35,333 bases of DNA from CANKHA01 sp035699705 (GTDB lineage Bacteria > Pseudomonadota > Alphaproteobacteria > Rhizobiales > Xanthobacteraceae), in the NCBI GenBank assembly GCA_035699705.1, contig DASSPI010000062.1:1-35333 (forward strand), read 5' to 3'. The notes beneath the pieces are model-generated. The model was not told the origin of the DNA and searched no databases. It worked only from the letters and a program-made list of their open reading frames with translations. A program made the position numbers and the translations under genes. Shown here in pieces: positions 7,959 through 16,221 of this stretch; position 1 is the stretch's first letter, and every line of letters starts with the position of its first letter.

Positions 7959-8405
7959 ATGTCCAAGTTTAAGCTTCATCGGGGTCAATGGGTCGTGGTC
8001 TGCGACGGCACCAAGGCACTGGTGCTGGAAAATGTCGGCGACGAGATGTTTCCCAATCTGAGGACCAAAGAAGTCTATCAACAGGAGGCCCCGCCCACCC
8101 GCGAACAGGGCACCGACGCGCCCGGCCGCGCTTTCTCCTCGGTCGGGGAGGGCCGCTCCTCGGTGGGCCAGACCGACTGGCATTCGCAGGGCGAGCGCCG
8201 TTTCCTGGAAAAGCTCGCGGCCCGGCTTGATGCGGCGGTGCAGGCGGGCGAGGTCAAATCGCTGATCATCGCCGCGCCGCCGCGAGCGCTCGGTGCGCTC
8301 CGTCAGGTCTATAGCCAAGGCCTGCGCGGCGCGCTGGCGGCCGAAATCGACAAGGATCTGGTAAAGATGCCCGTGCACGAGATCGAGAAACATCTGGCCG
8401 CCTAG
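7959..8405 (+). CDS. Host attachment family protein (BaeRF-like)
   Basis: A 148-residue soluble protein beginning WVVVCDGTKALVLEN and ending in an alpha/beta pattern with SLIIAAPPRALGALRQ and IDKDLVKMPVHEIEKHL. This matches the family named host attachment protein after an Agrobacterium attachment locus and later grouped with the bacterial relatives of archaeo-eukaryotic release factor 1 (BaeRF). By that relationship it may act on stalled ribosomes rather than on attachment, but nothing here proves either. The ATG at 7959 is fixed by a perfect AGGAGG at 7949-7954; an in-frame ATG at 7875 lies upstream of it in repeat-derived sequence. The middle segment (about residues 45-75) is Gly/Ser-rich and looks disordered. 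Confidence 0.82.
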   Translation: MSKFKLHRGQWVVVCDGTKALVLENVGDEMFPNLRTKEVYQQEAPPTREQGTDAPGRAFSSVGEGRSSVGQTDWHSQGERRFLEKLAARLDAAVQAGEVKSLIIAAPPRALGALRQVYSQGLRGALAAEIDKDLVKMPVHEIEKHLAA

Positions 8406-8429
8406 CGGCCCCGGCGCTATGTAGGCGCC

Positions 8430-8621
8430 ATGTCCACCTTGCTGAATAATCTCGTGCCCATCGCCATTGGCGCGGTCGCCATCGTGCTGGTGCTTGGCCT
8501 GATCAACATGATGCGCGGCGGTTCGCCCAATACCTCGCAACGGCTGATGCGGATGCGGGTGCTGCTTCAATTCATTGCCATCATCGTTATCATGGCGGCG
8601 GTCTGGGCCATGAAGCGCTGA
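8430..8621 (+). CDS. Twin transmembrane helix small protein (HIG1-like)
   Basis: Sixty-three residues with two hydrophobic helices (about 8-27 and 43-60) joined by a short loop NMMRGGSPNTSQRLMRMRV. The pattern of a first helix, a Gly/Asn-Ser loop, then QxLMRMRVLLQ is that of the HIG1 domain family, whose eukaryotic members associate with cytochrome oxidase and respiratory supercomplexes. In related genomes I recall the same small gene next to the cobalamin adenosyltransferase and etf genes. It starts 24 nt after the attachment-family gene and ends 30 nt before the next, so it is probably cotranscribed. A respiratory role is an inference from the family. Confidence 0.75.
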   Translation: MSTLLNNLVPIAIGAVAIVLVLGLINMMRGGSPNTSQRLMRMRVLLQFIAIIVIMAAVWAMKR

Positions 8622-8651
8622 TCGCGTGCGCGCGGCGAGAAGGTAACGGCG

Positions 8652-9224
8652 ATGGTTGTTCTCAACCGCATCTATACCCGCACCGGCGACGACGGCACCA
8701 CCGCGCTCGGCAGCGGCGCGCGGCGCAAAAAATACGACCTGCGCGTCGCCGCCTATGGCACGCTGGACGAAGTCAATGCGGTGCTCGGGCTGGTGCGGCT
8801 CCACACCAGCGAGGACAAGACTTTTGACGCCGCGCTTTCGCGCATCCAGAACGATCTGTTTGATGTCGAAGCCGAGCTATGCCTGTCGGAAAAAGGTCCG
8901 GGCGGCGCGCGCCTGACGGTGACCGACGCGCAGGTCGACTGGATCGAGCAAGAGATCGACCGGCTGAACGCCGACCTGCAGCCGCTGCGCTCGTTCATTC
9001 TGCCGGGTGGCAGCCCCGCCGCGGCCTATCTGCATCTGGCCCGCACGGTGTGTCGCCGCGCCGAGCGCATGATGGTCGAGCTCAAGGACAAGCCGGCCGA
9101 AGGCGTCGGCGCGCCCGCGCTGAAATACGTCAACCGGCTTTCCGATTTCCTCTTTGTCGCCGGCCGTTACGCGAATGATAAAGGCGCTCGCGACGTGCTC
9201 TGGGCGCCCGGGCAGAACCGGTGA
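8652..9224 (+). CDS. ATP:cob(I)alamin adenosyltransferase (PduO type)
   Basis: The 190-residue enzyme would transfer adenosine from ATP to cob(I)alamin, making adenosylcobalamin. The N-terminal ATP-binding motif TRTGDDGTTALGSG is at residues 8-21, followed by the conserved KKYDLRVAAYGTLDEVNA. The C-terminal helical bundle has LPGGSPAAAYLHLARTVCRRAER and NRLSDFLFVAGRY, all typical of the PduO/MMAB family. Ethylmalonyl-CoA and methylmalonyl-CoA mutases need this cofactor, which fits placement two genes after the probable mcd and just before the electron transfer flavoprotein genes. A GAAGG tract precedes the ATG. Confidence 0.93.
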   Translation: MVVLNRIYTRTGDDGTTALGSGARRKKYDLRVAAYGTLDEVNAVLGLVRLHTSEDKTFDAALSRIQNDLFDVEAELCLSEKGPGGARLTVTDAQVDWIEQEIDRLNADLQPLRSFILPGGSPAAAYLHLARTVCRRAERMMVELKDKPAEGVGAPALKYVNRLSDFLFVAGRYANDKGARDVLWAPGQNR

Positions 9225-9280
9225 CCGGCGTTGACCGTAAAACAGGCGGCGATTAGCGTGCGGACTGGGGATTCGAATAA

Positions 9281-10030
9281 ATGAAAATCCTGGTGCCCGT
9301 AAAGCGGGTCGTCGACTTCAATGTCAAAATTCGCGTCAAGGCGGACGGCTCGGGCGTCGAGCTCGCCAACGTGAAGATGTCGATGAATCCGTTCGACGAG
9401 ATCGCGGTGGAAGAAGCGATCCGGCTGAAGGAAGCCGGCAAGGCCACCGAGATCGTCGCCATTTCCATCGGACCGGCGCAGGCCGCGGAAACCATCCGCA
9501 CCGCACTGGCCATGGGCGCCGACCGCGGCATCCTGGTGAAGACCGACGCCCCGGTGGAGCCGCTGGCGGTTGCAAAAATCCTCAAGGCCATCGTCGAAGC
9601 GGAACAGCCCGGCCTTGTCATCATGGGCAAGCAGGCGATCGACGATGACTGCAATCAAACCGGTCAGATGCTGGCGGCCTTGCTCGGCTGGCCGCAGGGC
9701 ACTTTCGCTTCCAAACTGGTGCTGGAAGGCGCCGACGTCGTGGTCACGCGCGAGATCGACGGCGGCTTGCAGACCGTGAAGCTTGCCGGCCCCGCGATCG
9801 TGACCACCGACCTTCGTTTGAACGAGCCGCGTTACGCCAGCCTGCCGAACATCATGAAGGCGAAGAAGAAGCCGATCGAGGAGAAGACGCCGGAAGCCTA
9901 CTGCGTCGACGTCAAGCCGCGCCTGCAAGTGCTCAAGACGGTGGAGCCGGAAAAGCGCAAGGCCGGCGTCAAGGTCGCCAATGTCGCGGACCTCGTCGGC
10001 AAGCTGAAAAACGAGGCGGGGGTGCTGTGA
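9281..10030 (+). CDS. etfB: Electron transfer flavoprotein beta subunit
   Basis: The 249-residue beta subunit carries structural AMP and, with EtfA, one FAD. It shows the family start MKILVPVKRVVDFNVKIRV, the MNPFDEIAVEEAIRLKE segment, the AMP-site region MGKQAIDDDCNQTGQM, and the recognition-loop region ASLPNIMKAKKKPI used to dock onto acyl-CoA dehydrogenases. It would accept electrons from acyl-CoA dehydrogenases, including the methylsuccinyl-CoA dehydrogenase encoded upstream, and pass them to ETF-ubiquinone oxidoreductase. The etfA gene follows after an unusually long 79-nt gap that holds a short palindromic repeat. Confidence 0.96.
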   Translation: MKILVPVKRVVDFNVKIRVKADGSGVELANVKMSMNPFDEIAVEEAIRLKEAGKATEIVAISIGPAQAAETIRTALAMGADRGILVKTDAPVEPLAVAKILKAIVEAEQPGLVIMGKQAIDDDCNQTGQMLAALLGWPQGTFASKLVLEGADVVVTREIDGGLQTVKLAGPAIVTTDLRLNEPRYASLPNIMKAKKKPIEEKTPEAYCVDVKPRLQVLKTVEPEKRKAGVKVANVADLVGKLKNEAGVL

Positions 10031-10057
10031 TGCCTTCTCGCCGTACCCTCTCCGCCG

Positions 10058-10087
10058 TTATGGCCCGGCGCAAGGCCGGGCATGACG
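10058..10087. repeat. Short GCCCGGC hairpin inside the etfB-etfA gap
   Basis: GCCCGGC and GCCGGGC arms around a GCAAG loop, flanked by ATG on one side and CATGAC on the other, form a near-perfect hairpin between two genes that are usually tightly linked. The same arm sequence recurs at 28772-28794. It lies before the etfA ribosome-binding GGAG at 10099-10102. Confidence 0.6.
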
Positions 10088-10109
10088 AGTCAATGCGTGG
10101 AGCTGGCGT

Positions 10110-11054
10110 ATGACGACTCTCTTGCTCGCCGAGCACGACAACAACACGCTGCGCGACACCACGGCCAAGGCGCTCACCGCGGCGAAGCAACTCGGCTCCG
10201 AGGTGCATGTGCTGGTGGCGGGCCAGGGCTGCAAGGCGGTTGCGGACGCGGCGGCGAAACTCGAGGGTGTCAGCAAGGTGCTGCTCGCGGACGCGGCGCC
10301 TTATGCCCATATGCTGGCGGAGCCGGTCGCCGCGCTGATGGTCGCGCTGGCGGCGCCCTATGATGCGATCCTCGCGCCGGCGACCACGATGGGAAAGAAC
10401 ATCCTGCCGCGCGTCGCTGCGCTGCTCGACGTCATGCAGATTTCCGATGTGACCAAGGTGGTTGCGCCCGATACATTCGAGCGGCCGATCTATGCCGGCA
10501 ACGCCATCCAGACCGTCAAATCCTCCGAGGCCAAAAAGGTCATCACTATCCGTACCGCGGGTTTCAGCGCATCGGGCGAGGGCGGCAGCGCGCCGGTGGA
10601 AACGGTCGCCGCGGCGGCTGATCCGGCCAAATCGTCGTTCGTCGGCGAGGAATTGTCGAAACTCGACCGTCCGGAACTGACCTCCGCCAAGATCATCATT
10701 TCCGGCGGACGGGCGATGCAGAACCGGGAGAATTTTACCAAATATATCGAGCCGGTGGCCGACAAGCTGGGCGCGGCGGTGGGCGCCTCGCGCGCGGCGG
10801 TGGATGCCGGTTACGCGCCGAACGACTGGCAGGTGGGGCAGACCGGCAAGATCGTGGCGCCTGAGCTTTACATCGCGGTCGGCATTTCCGGCGCGATCCA
10901 GCATCTCGCCGGGATGAAGGATTCCAAGGTTATCGTGGCGATCAACAAGGATGAGGAAGCGCCGATCTTCCAGGTTGCCGACTATGGTCTGGTGGCCGAC
11001 CTATTCCAGGCACTGCCGGAACTTGCAGAAGAGCTTGGCAAAAGCGGCCGTTGA
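10110..11054 (+). CDS. etfA: Electron transfer flavoprotein alpha subunit
   Basis: The 314-residue alpha subunit binds FAD through its C-terminal domain. The diagnostic segment near residues 254-290 reads YIAVGISGAIQHLAGM, then AINKDEEAPIFQVADYGLVAD. The centre has SGGRAMQNRENF, and GQTGKIVAPELY also follows the family. It pairs with EtfB to carry electrons from flavin dehydrogenases to the quinone pool. The ATG at 10110 is preceded by GGAG with a 7-nt spacing. It is probably in one operon with etfB and perhaps with the 3-hydroxyacyl-CoA dehydrogenase after it. Confidence 0.96.
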   Translation: MTTLLLAEHDNNTLRDTTAKALTAAKQLGSEVHVLVAGQGCKAVADAAAKLEGVSKVLLADAAPYAHMLAEPVAALMVALAAPYDAILAPATTMGKNILPRVAALLDVMQISDVTKVVAPDTFERPIYAGNAIQTVKSSEAKKVITIRTAGFSASGEGGSAPVETVAAAADPAKSSFVGEELSKLDRPELTSAKIIISGGRAMQNRENFTKYIEPVADKLGAAVGASRAAVDAGYAPNDWQVGQTGKIVAPELYIAVGISGAIQHLAGMKDSKVIVAINKDEEAPIFQVADYGLVADLFQALPELAEELGKSGR

Positions 11055-11167
11055 CCATTTCGCGGAATGCGACTTTTCTCTGCTGTCGTTCACGCAAGGT
11101 TCAGCGTAAACAGCGTCTCTGGTAAGTGTCTTGCCGCTGTCTGCGCGGCATGGATCGGAAAAAGGCT

Positions 11168-12049
11168 ATGGCGCTCTCTCTCAGGAAAGTCGGCGTGATC
11201 GGTGCCGGACAGATGGGCAACGGCATCGCCCATGTCTGCGCGCTCGCCGGGTTCGATGTGTACCTCTATGACGTCGCGCCGGACCGCATCAAGGCCGGTC
11301 TCGCCACGATCAACGGCAACATGGCGCGCCAGGTCGGCAAGCACATGATCAGCGAGGACGACAGGAAGGCTGCGCTCGCCCGCATTCGGCCCACTGACAA
11401 CATCGACGGCTTGGCTAATTGCGACATCGTCATCGAGACGGCGACCGAGCAGGAACAGGTCAAGCGGCAGATTTTTTCTCAAATCTGCGCGGTGCTGAAG
11501 CCGGAGGCGATTGTCGCCACCAATACTTCGTCGATCTCGATCACCCGCCTGGCGTCCTCGACCGACCGGCCGGAGCGTTTCATCGGCATCCACTTCATGA
11601 ATCCGGTGCCGCTGATGGAATTGGTGGAGGTGATCCGCGGCATCGCCACCGACGACGCGACTTTCGAGACCAGCAAAGAATTCGTCACCAAGCTGGGGAA
11701 GACCATTGCGGTGTCGGAGGACTTCCCCGCCTTCATCGTCAACCGCGTGCTGCTGCCGATGATCAACGAGGCGATCTACACGCTCTATGAAGGCGTCGGC
11801 AACGTCGAGGCGATCGACACCGCCATGCGGCTCGGCGCGCATCATCCGATGGGCCCGCTCGAGCTCGCCGACTTCATCGGCCTCGATACCGTGCTGTCGG
11901 TGATGCAGGTGCTGCACGAAGGCCTGGCGGACTCCAAATACCGGCCGTGCCCGCTGCTGGTGAAATATGTCGAGGCCGGCTGGCTCGGTCGCAAGACGCA
12001 ACGCGGCTTCTACGATTACCGCGGCGAAAAGCCGGTGCCGACGCGCTGA
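11168..12049 (+). CDS. 3-hydroxybutyryl-CoA dehydrogenase (3-hydroxyacyl-CoA dehydrogenase family)
   Basis: From the ATG at 11168 the protein is 293 residues, the usual size for the single-function NAD(P)-dependent enzyme that interconverts (S)-3-hydroxybutyryl-CoA and acetoacetyl-CoA. The Rossmann motif VGVIGAGQMGNGIA is at residues 8-21, HFMNPVPLMELVE carries the catalytic His region, and the C-terminal domain shows MINEAIYTLYEG and GPLELADFIGLD. In-frame ATGs at 11126 and 11150 would add 14 or 6 residues that do not fit the family start; a GGAAAAAGG tract precedes 11168. It follows etfA by 113 nt without any visible terminator. The family also acts in phenylacetate degradation (PaaH) and butanoate metabolism. 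Confidence 0.9.
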   Translation: MALSLRKVGVIGAGQMGNGIAHVCALAGFDVYLYDVAPDRIKAGLATINGNMARQVGKHMISEDDRKAALARIRPTDNIDGLANCDIVIETATEQEQVKRQIFSQICAVLKPEAIVATNTSSISITRLASSTDRPERFIGIHFMNPVPLMELVEVIRGIATDDATFETSKEFVTKLGKTIAVSEDFPAFIVNRVLLPMINEAIYTLYEGVGNVEAIDTAMRLGAHHPMGPLELADFIGLDTVLSVMQVLHEGLADSKYRPCPLLVKYVEAGWLGRKTQRGFYDYRGEKPVPTR

Positions 12050-12097
12050 ACTTGCGTTTTACGCCACATTAAGCCCGTCCGCCTACCATCCGGCGGC

Positions 12098-12385
12098 ATG
12101 ACGGCGATCAGGAAATTCAATTGGCTGCCGCAGCCGAGCGCCTGGAAACAGGCGCAAGCCTGGCGCGCCCGCCGCGCGGCCATGGCCGCCGATCAGGTCA
12201 ACGCGAGCGACACTTTCAATTCGATGTTTGCAAAGGCCAACACCGACAGAATCGCCGGCATGGCAAAGCTCGCGGGCGAGGCTGCATTGAAGCGGATCAA
12301 TCAGGCAGCGAAAGCCAAATTCGACGAAATTGCCAACACCAAGGTCGACGGCATCGACGACGCCAAGGTCGACAAAACGGTTTAA
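12098..12385 (+). CDS. Small hypothetical protein
   Basis: Ninety-five residues that I do not recognise. It has no signal peptide and no membrane helix. The N-terminal third is rich in Trp and Arg (FNWLPQPSAWKQAQAWRARR). The rest looks like a charged amphipathic helix with Ala, Lys and Asp, ending in a short near-repeat, TKVDGIDD then AKVDKTV. Codon use resembles that of its neighbours, so it is probably real. It sits 48 nt after the 3-hydroxyacyl-CoA dehydrogenase gene and converges on the TlpA gene with an 8-nt gap. The Ala/Asn-rich middle is reminiscent of flagellar or secreted filament-like short proteins, but there is no motif to support that. Confidence 0.6.
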   Translation: MTAIRKFNWLPQPSAWKQAQAWRARRAAMAADQVNASDTFNSMFAKANTDRIAGMAKLAGEAALKRINQAAKAKFDEIANTKVDGIDDAKVDKTV

Positions 12386-12393
12386 GCGCGCGC

Positions 12394-13062
12394 TTACGGC
12401 GTTTTCGCCGCCTGCACGAATTTCACCGCGTCATCGCTCGCCCATTCCGCCGGGCCGGCCAGCGTGGCGATCTCGCATCCTTGCGGATCGATCAGGAGCG
12501 TGGTCGGCATGCCGAAGGCGCGGCCGGCGGCTTTCAGGTCCTGAAACACCTTGGCCTGCGGATCGGCGAAATAAGCCAGGCGATTGATGCCGACCTCTTT
12601 CAGCCAGGCCTTCGGCTTGTCGGGATCACGGGTGTCGATATTCACCGCCACCACCTGGAAATCCTGCCCGCCGAGCTTGCCTTCCAGCGCATCGAGCGCC
12701 GGCATTTCCTCCCGGCAGGGCACGCACCAGGTGGCCCATAGGTTCAACAGCACGAAGCGGCCGCGCCACTCCTTCAGCATATGCTGGCGGCCTTCCGCGT
12801 CCTGGAAGCTCAGCTCCGGCACGCGCAGGGGCTTTTCCGCTACGGTTAATGCCGCCACTTCCCCGCGCGCCAGCGGCGCAATCCGCTTGGCGATGTCCAC
12901 CGCAGCCTGGCAGCCGGCATCGGTGCCCGCATTGCGCTGCAACCCGCCGATCCCGTATACCCCCGCGAGCCCGGCCAAGAGGGCTGCGACCGCAGCGCCG
13001 GCAATCAGCCTGCGGCGGCGCCGGAATGGGCTGCTTGCTGGGGGGTCGGAAGGTTCTTTCAT
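12394..13062 (-). CDS. tlpA: TlpA family membrane-anchored thiol:disulfide oxidoreductase
   Basis: A 222-residue thioredoxin-fold protein with an Arg-rich N-terminus and a single membrane anchor at about residues 19-40, placing the fold in the periplasm. The redox motif is WCVPC with cysteines 113 and 116, in the setting LLNLWATWCVPCREEMP. The cis-proline loop is FGMPTTLLID. An extra cysteine is near residue 51, as in Bradyrhizobium TlpA-like proteins. Such proteins act as reductants during cytochrome oxidase assembly. It is divergent from argH with only 39 nt between starts, an arrangement common in this order. Confidence 0.9.
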   Translation of the reverse strand: MKEPSDPPASSPFRRRRRLIAGAAVAALLAGLAGVYGIGGLQRNAGTDAGCQAAVDIAKRIAPLARGEVAALTVAEKPLRVPELSFQDAEGRQHMLKEWRGRFVLLNLWATWCVPCREEMPALDALEGKLGGQDFQVVAVNIDTRDPDKPKAWLKEVGINRLAYFADPQAKVFQDLKAAGRAFGMPTTLLIDPQGCEIATLAGPAEWASDDAVKFVQAAKTP

Positions 13063-13101
13063 GGCCGGCGAAACCTGGGTTTACGTGCCTTTGGACGTGT
13101 C

Positions 13102-14493
13102 ATGACCAACAAGATGTGGGGTGGACGCTTTGCCTCCGGCCCCGACGCCATCATGGAGGAAATCAACGCCTCCATCGACTTTGATCGGCACCTTTTCCGG
13201 GAGGATATCCTGGCGTCCAAGGCGCATGCCGCCATGCTCGCCAAGCAAGGCATTATCACGGCGGAGGACGCCGGCAAGCTGGCGCAGGGTCTCGACACGA
13301 TCCTGGCTGAGATGGATGCCGGCAAATTCGAGTTCAAACGCGCGCTCGAAGACATCCACATGAATGTCGAGAGCCGGCTGGCCGAGCTGGTCGGTCCGGC
13401 GGCTGGGCGGCTGCATACCGCGCGCTCGCGCAACGACCAGGTTGCCACCGATTTCAAATTATGGGTGCGCGGCGCCATCGATGACGTCGATCGCGCCCTC
13501 GCGGCCTTTCAGCACGCGCTGGCCAAGAAGGCTTTGGAGCACGCGGCCACGGTGATGCCGGGCCTGACGCATTTGCAGACCGCGCAACCGGTGACCTTCG
13601 GTCATCATCTGCTCGCCTATGTCGAGATGGCCGCGCGCGACCGCGGCCGCTTCGCCGACGCGCGCAAGCGGCTCAACGAGTGCCCGCTCGGCGCTGCCGC
13701 GCTCGCCGGCACGTCTTTCCCGATCGACCGGGAGATGACGGCGCAGGCCCTTGGCTTCGACCGGCCCGCCGCCAATTCGCTCGACGCGGTCTCCGACCGC
13801 GATTTCGTGCTGGAGACGCTGGCGGCTGCTTCGATCGCGGCGGTGCACCTGTCGCGGCTGGCCGAAGAGATCGTGATCTGGACCTCGCCGCTCACCGGGC
13901 TGGCGAAGATGTCGGACAAATTCACCACCGGCTCTTCGATCATGCCACAAAAGCGCAACCCGGACGCCGCCGAGCTGGTGCGCGCCAAAACTGGCCGCAT
14001 CATCGGCGCGCTCAGCGGACTCCTGCTGGTGATGAAGGGATTGCCGCTCGCCTATCAGAAGGACATGCAGGAGGACAAGGAGGGCAGCATGGCTGCGCTC
14101 TCCGCGCTCACGCTCTCGCTCGCGGCCATGGCCGGCATGGTGACCGACCTCGAGCCGGATACCGCGCGCATGAAGAAGGCGGCGGGCGAAGGCTATGCCA
14201 CCGCCACCGATCTCGCCGACTGGCTGGTGCGAACGCTGAAGCTGCCGTTCCGCGAGGCGCATCACATCACCGGCCGCATCGTTGCCGCGGCCTCGGAAAA
14301 CAATCTTCCGCTGCACCGGCTGCCGCTCGAAACCATGCAGACGGTCGAACCGCGCATTACCAACGACGTATTCGAGGTGCTGGCGGTGAGCAATTCAGTC
14401 AAGAGCCGCACCAGCTTTGGCGGCACCGCGCCGAAGAATGTGCGCAGTGCTGCGAGACGCTGGCTGCGGCAACTCGATAAGGACGTAAAATGA
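13102..14493 (+). CDS. argH: Argininosuccinate lyase
   Basis: The 463-residue enzyme of the fumarase/aspartase superfamily would split argininosuccinate into arginine and fumarate, the last step of arginine synthesis. It begins MWGGRF and contains the superfamily signature GSSIMPQKRNPD at about residues 277-288, the HTARSRNDQVATD segment and the catalytic-His region TVMPGLTHLQTAQP. Its length is normal and it looks intact. Its stop overlaps an ATG in an ATGA arrangement, but the real start of the following lipoprotein gene is probably further on. Confidence 0.97.
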   Translation: MTNKMWGGRFASGPDAIMEEINASIDFDRHLFREDILASKAHAAMLAKQGIITAEDAGKLAQGLDTILAEMDAGKFEFKRALEDIHMNVESRLAELVGPAAGRLHTARSRNDQVATDFKLWVRGAIDDVDRALAAFQHALAKKALEHAATVMPGLTHLQTAQPVTFGHHLLAYVEMAARDRGRFADARKRLNECPLGAAALAGTSFPIDREMTAQALGFDRPAANSLDAVSDRDFVLETLAAASIAAVHLSRLAEEIVIWTSPLTGLAKMSDKFTTGSSIMPQKRNPDAAELVRAKTGRIIGALSGLLLVMKGLPLAYQKDMQEDKEGSMAALSALTLSLAAMAGMVTDLEPDTARMKKAAGEGYATATDLADWLVRTLKLPFREAHHITGRIVAAASENNLPLHRLPLETMQTVEPRITNDVFEVLAVSNSVKSRTSFGGTAPKNVRSAARRWLRQLDKDVK

Positions 14494-14570
14494 GCGGCGT
14501 CGGGCGGCGAGGGCTGTCGCCTCAGTGTCTCGATCTGCTATCTTTGCCGCCGATTCAGGAGCGCCATGCC

Positions 14571-14837
14571 GTGACCTCGCGTTTTGCCCATATCGCCGTG
14601 ATCGGCGCAGTTGCTGCCGCCTTTGCCCTTGGCGGCTGCGGCCGCAAGGGGCCGCTCGATCCGCCGCCGTCGGCGGGGGCCGCTCCGCCGGCACAGGCAG
14701 CAAGCCCGAATGTCGGGCTTAGTCCGGTCGCGGAGCAGCCAGCGGCTGCGCCCGCCGCGTTCGACTCCCAGGGCCGCCCGATTGCGCCCAGCAACGCGCC
14801 GAAAAAACGCCTGCCCATGGATTGGCTTCTCGACTAA
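14571..14837 (+). CDS. lptM: LptM-type small lipoprotein
   Basis: From a GTG at 14571 the product is 88 residues with a short signal peptide (Arg at position 4, then an Ala/Val-rich core) and a lipobox ALGGC with the lipidated cysteine at 23. The CGRKGPLDPP that follows is the hallmark of LptM (YifL), which helps mature the LptD/LptE lipopolysaccharide translocon at the outer membrane. The rest is Pro/Ala-rich and ends LPMDWLLD. An AGGAG at 14557-14561 supports the GTG. The ATG at 14490 that overlaps the argH stop would put 27 extra residues before the signal peptide and is unlikely. The argH-lptM-lysA order is widespread. Confidence 0.88.
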   Translation: MTSRFAHIAVIGAVAAAFALGGCGRKGPLDPPPSAGAAPPAQAASPNVGLSPVAEQPAAAPAAFDSQGRPIAPSNAPKKRLPMDWLLD

Positions 14838-14926
14838 AGCCGCCGCGTCTGGTCCAGTTCGCCGCGTGCGGTGCGTTGCGGACGCCGCATACGGTTTCTT
14901 TAATGTCACGGTACGATTGAATTGAA

Positions 14927-16192
14927 ATGCATCACTTCGCCTATCGCGACGGCGTGCTGCACGCGGAGGCGGTAAGCCTCGCCGCGCTGGCCGATGCCGT
15001 CGGCACGCCGTTCTATTGCTATTCCACCGCGACGCTCGAGCGTCACTACAAGGTATTCGCCGGCGCCTTCGCCGATGTGCCGTCGCTGGTCTGCTACGCC
15101 ATGAAGGCGAACTCCAACCAGGCGGTGCTGAAGACGCTGGCGAAGCTTGGCTGCGGCGCCGACGTGGTGTCCGGCGGCGAATTGCAGCGCGCGCGGGCAG
15201 CCGGTATTGCGGCGAACAAGATCATGTTCTCCGGCATCGGCAAGAGCGAGCGCGAGCTGGCGCTGGCGCTCGATGAAGACATTCTCTGCATCAACGTGGA
15301 GTCCGAGCCGGAGCTCGATCTGCTCTCCTCCATCGGCGCCGCCAAGGGGCGCGTCGCACCGATTTCGATCCGGGTCAATCCAGACGTCGACGCGAAGACG
15401 CATGCCAAGATCGCCACCGGCCGAGCGGAGAATAAGTTCGGTATTCCGCTCAGCCGCGCGCGCGCCGTTTATGCCCACGCGGCGAAGCTGCCGGGGATCG
15501 AGGTGACTGGCGTCGACATGCATATCGGCAGCCAGATCACCCATCTCGACCCCTTCGGCAACGCCTTCACGCTGCTCGCGGAGTTCGTGCGCGAATTGCG
15601 CGCCGACGGACACAAGATTTCCCATGTCGATCTCGGCGGCGGGCTCGGTATTCCCTATCGCGACGACAACGAGCCGCCGCCGGATCCCGCCGCTTACGCC
15701 GAGGTGGTCAAGCGTGCGACGCGTGATCTGGATTGCACGCTGATCTTCGAGCCCGGCCGGCTGATCGTCGGTAATGCCGGGATCCTGGTCACACGGGTGC
15801 AATATGTGAAGCACGGCGAAGCCAAGACCTTCGTGGTGGTGGATGCCGGCATGAATGATCTGATCCGTCCCACGCTCTACGAGGCGCATCACGAAATCTG
15901 GCCGGTGAAGGAAGCACCGGTTTCGGCCAAGCGCCTGGTGGCGGACGTCGTCGGGCCGGTGTGCGAATCGGGCGATTTCCTGGCGCTCCAGCGTGACATT
16001 GCGGAAGCCAAGCCGGGCGACCTGCTCGCCGTGATGTCCGCCGGCGCCTATGGCGCGGTGCAGGCCGGCACCTACAACACGCGGCCTCTGGTTCCGGAGG
16101 TGCTGGTGCGCGATAACGAATGGGCTGTGGTGCGGCCCCGCCTCGAAGTGGACGCATTGATCGCGCTCGATCGCGTGCCGCCCTGGTTGTGA
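14927..16192 (+). CDS. lysA: Diaminopimelate decarboxylase
   Basis: The 421-residue PLP enzyme would decarboxylate meso-diaminopimelate to lysine. The PLP lysine is K60 in CYAMKANSNQAV. HIGSQI and the glycine loop DLGGGLGIPY follow, and the C-terminal active-site cysteine C346 lies in GPVCESGDFLA. All conserved groups are present and the length is normal. It is the third gene of the argH-lptM-lysA group and precedes a 203-nt gap that holds a pair of palindromic repeats. Confidence 0.97.
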   Translation: MHHFAYRDGVLHAEAVSLAALADAVGTPFYCYSTATLERHYKVFAGAFADVPSLVCYAMKANSNQAVLKTLAKLGCGADVVSGGELQRARAAGIAANKIMFSGIGKSERELALALDEDILCINVESEPELDLLSSIGAAKGRVAPISIRVNPDVDAKTHAKIATGRAENKFGIPLSRARAVYAHAAKLPGIEVTGVDMHIGSQITHLDPFGNAFTLLAEFVRELRADGHKISHVDLGGGLGIPYRDDNEPPPDPAAYAEVVKRATRDLDCTLIFEPGRLIVGNAGILVTRVQYVKHGEAKTFVVVDAGMNDLIRPTLYEAHHEIWPVKEAPVSAKRLVADVVGPVCESGDFLALQRDIAEAKPGDLLAVMSAGAYGAVQAGTYNTRPLVPEVLVRDNEWAVVRPRLEVDALIALDRVPPWL

Positions 16193-16221
16193 GCAAAAAT
16201 GGCGGAAATGGCCGGATTTTT

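Noticed and set aside
14490..14570. Earlier start of the lipoprotein gene overlapping the argH stop
   Set aside because: It would put 27 residues ahead of a normal lipoprotein signal peptide; the GTG at 14571 has its own AGGAG.
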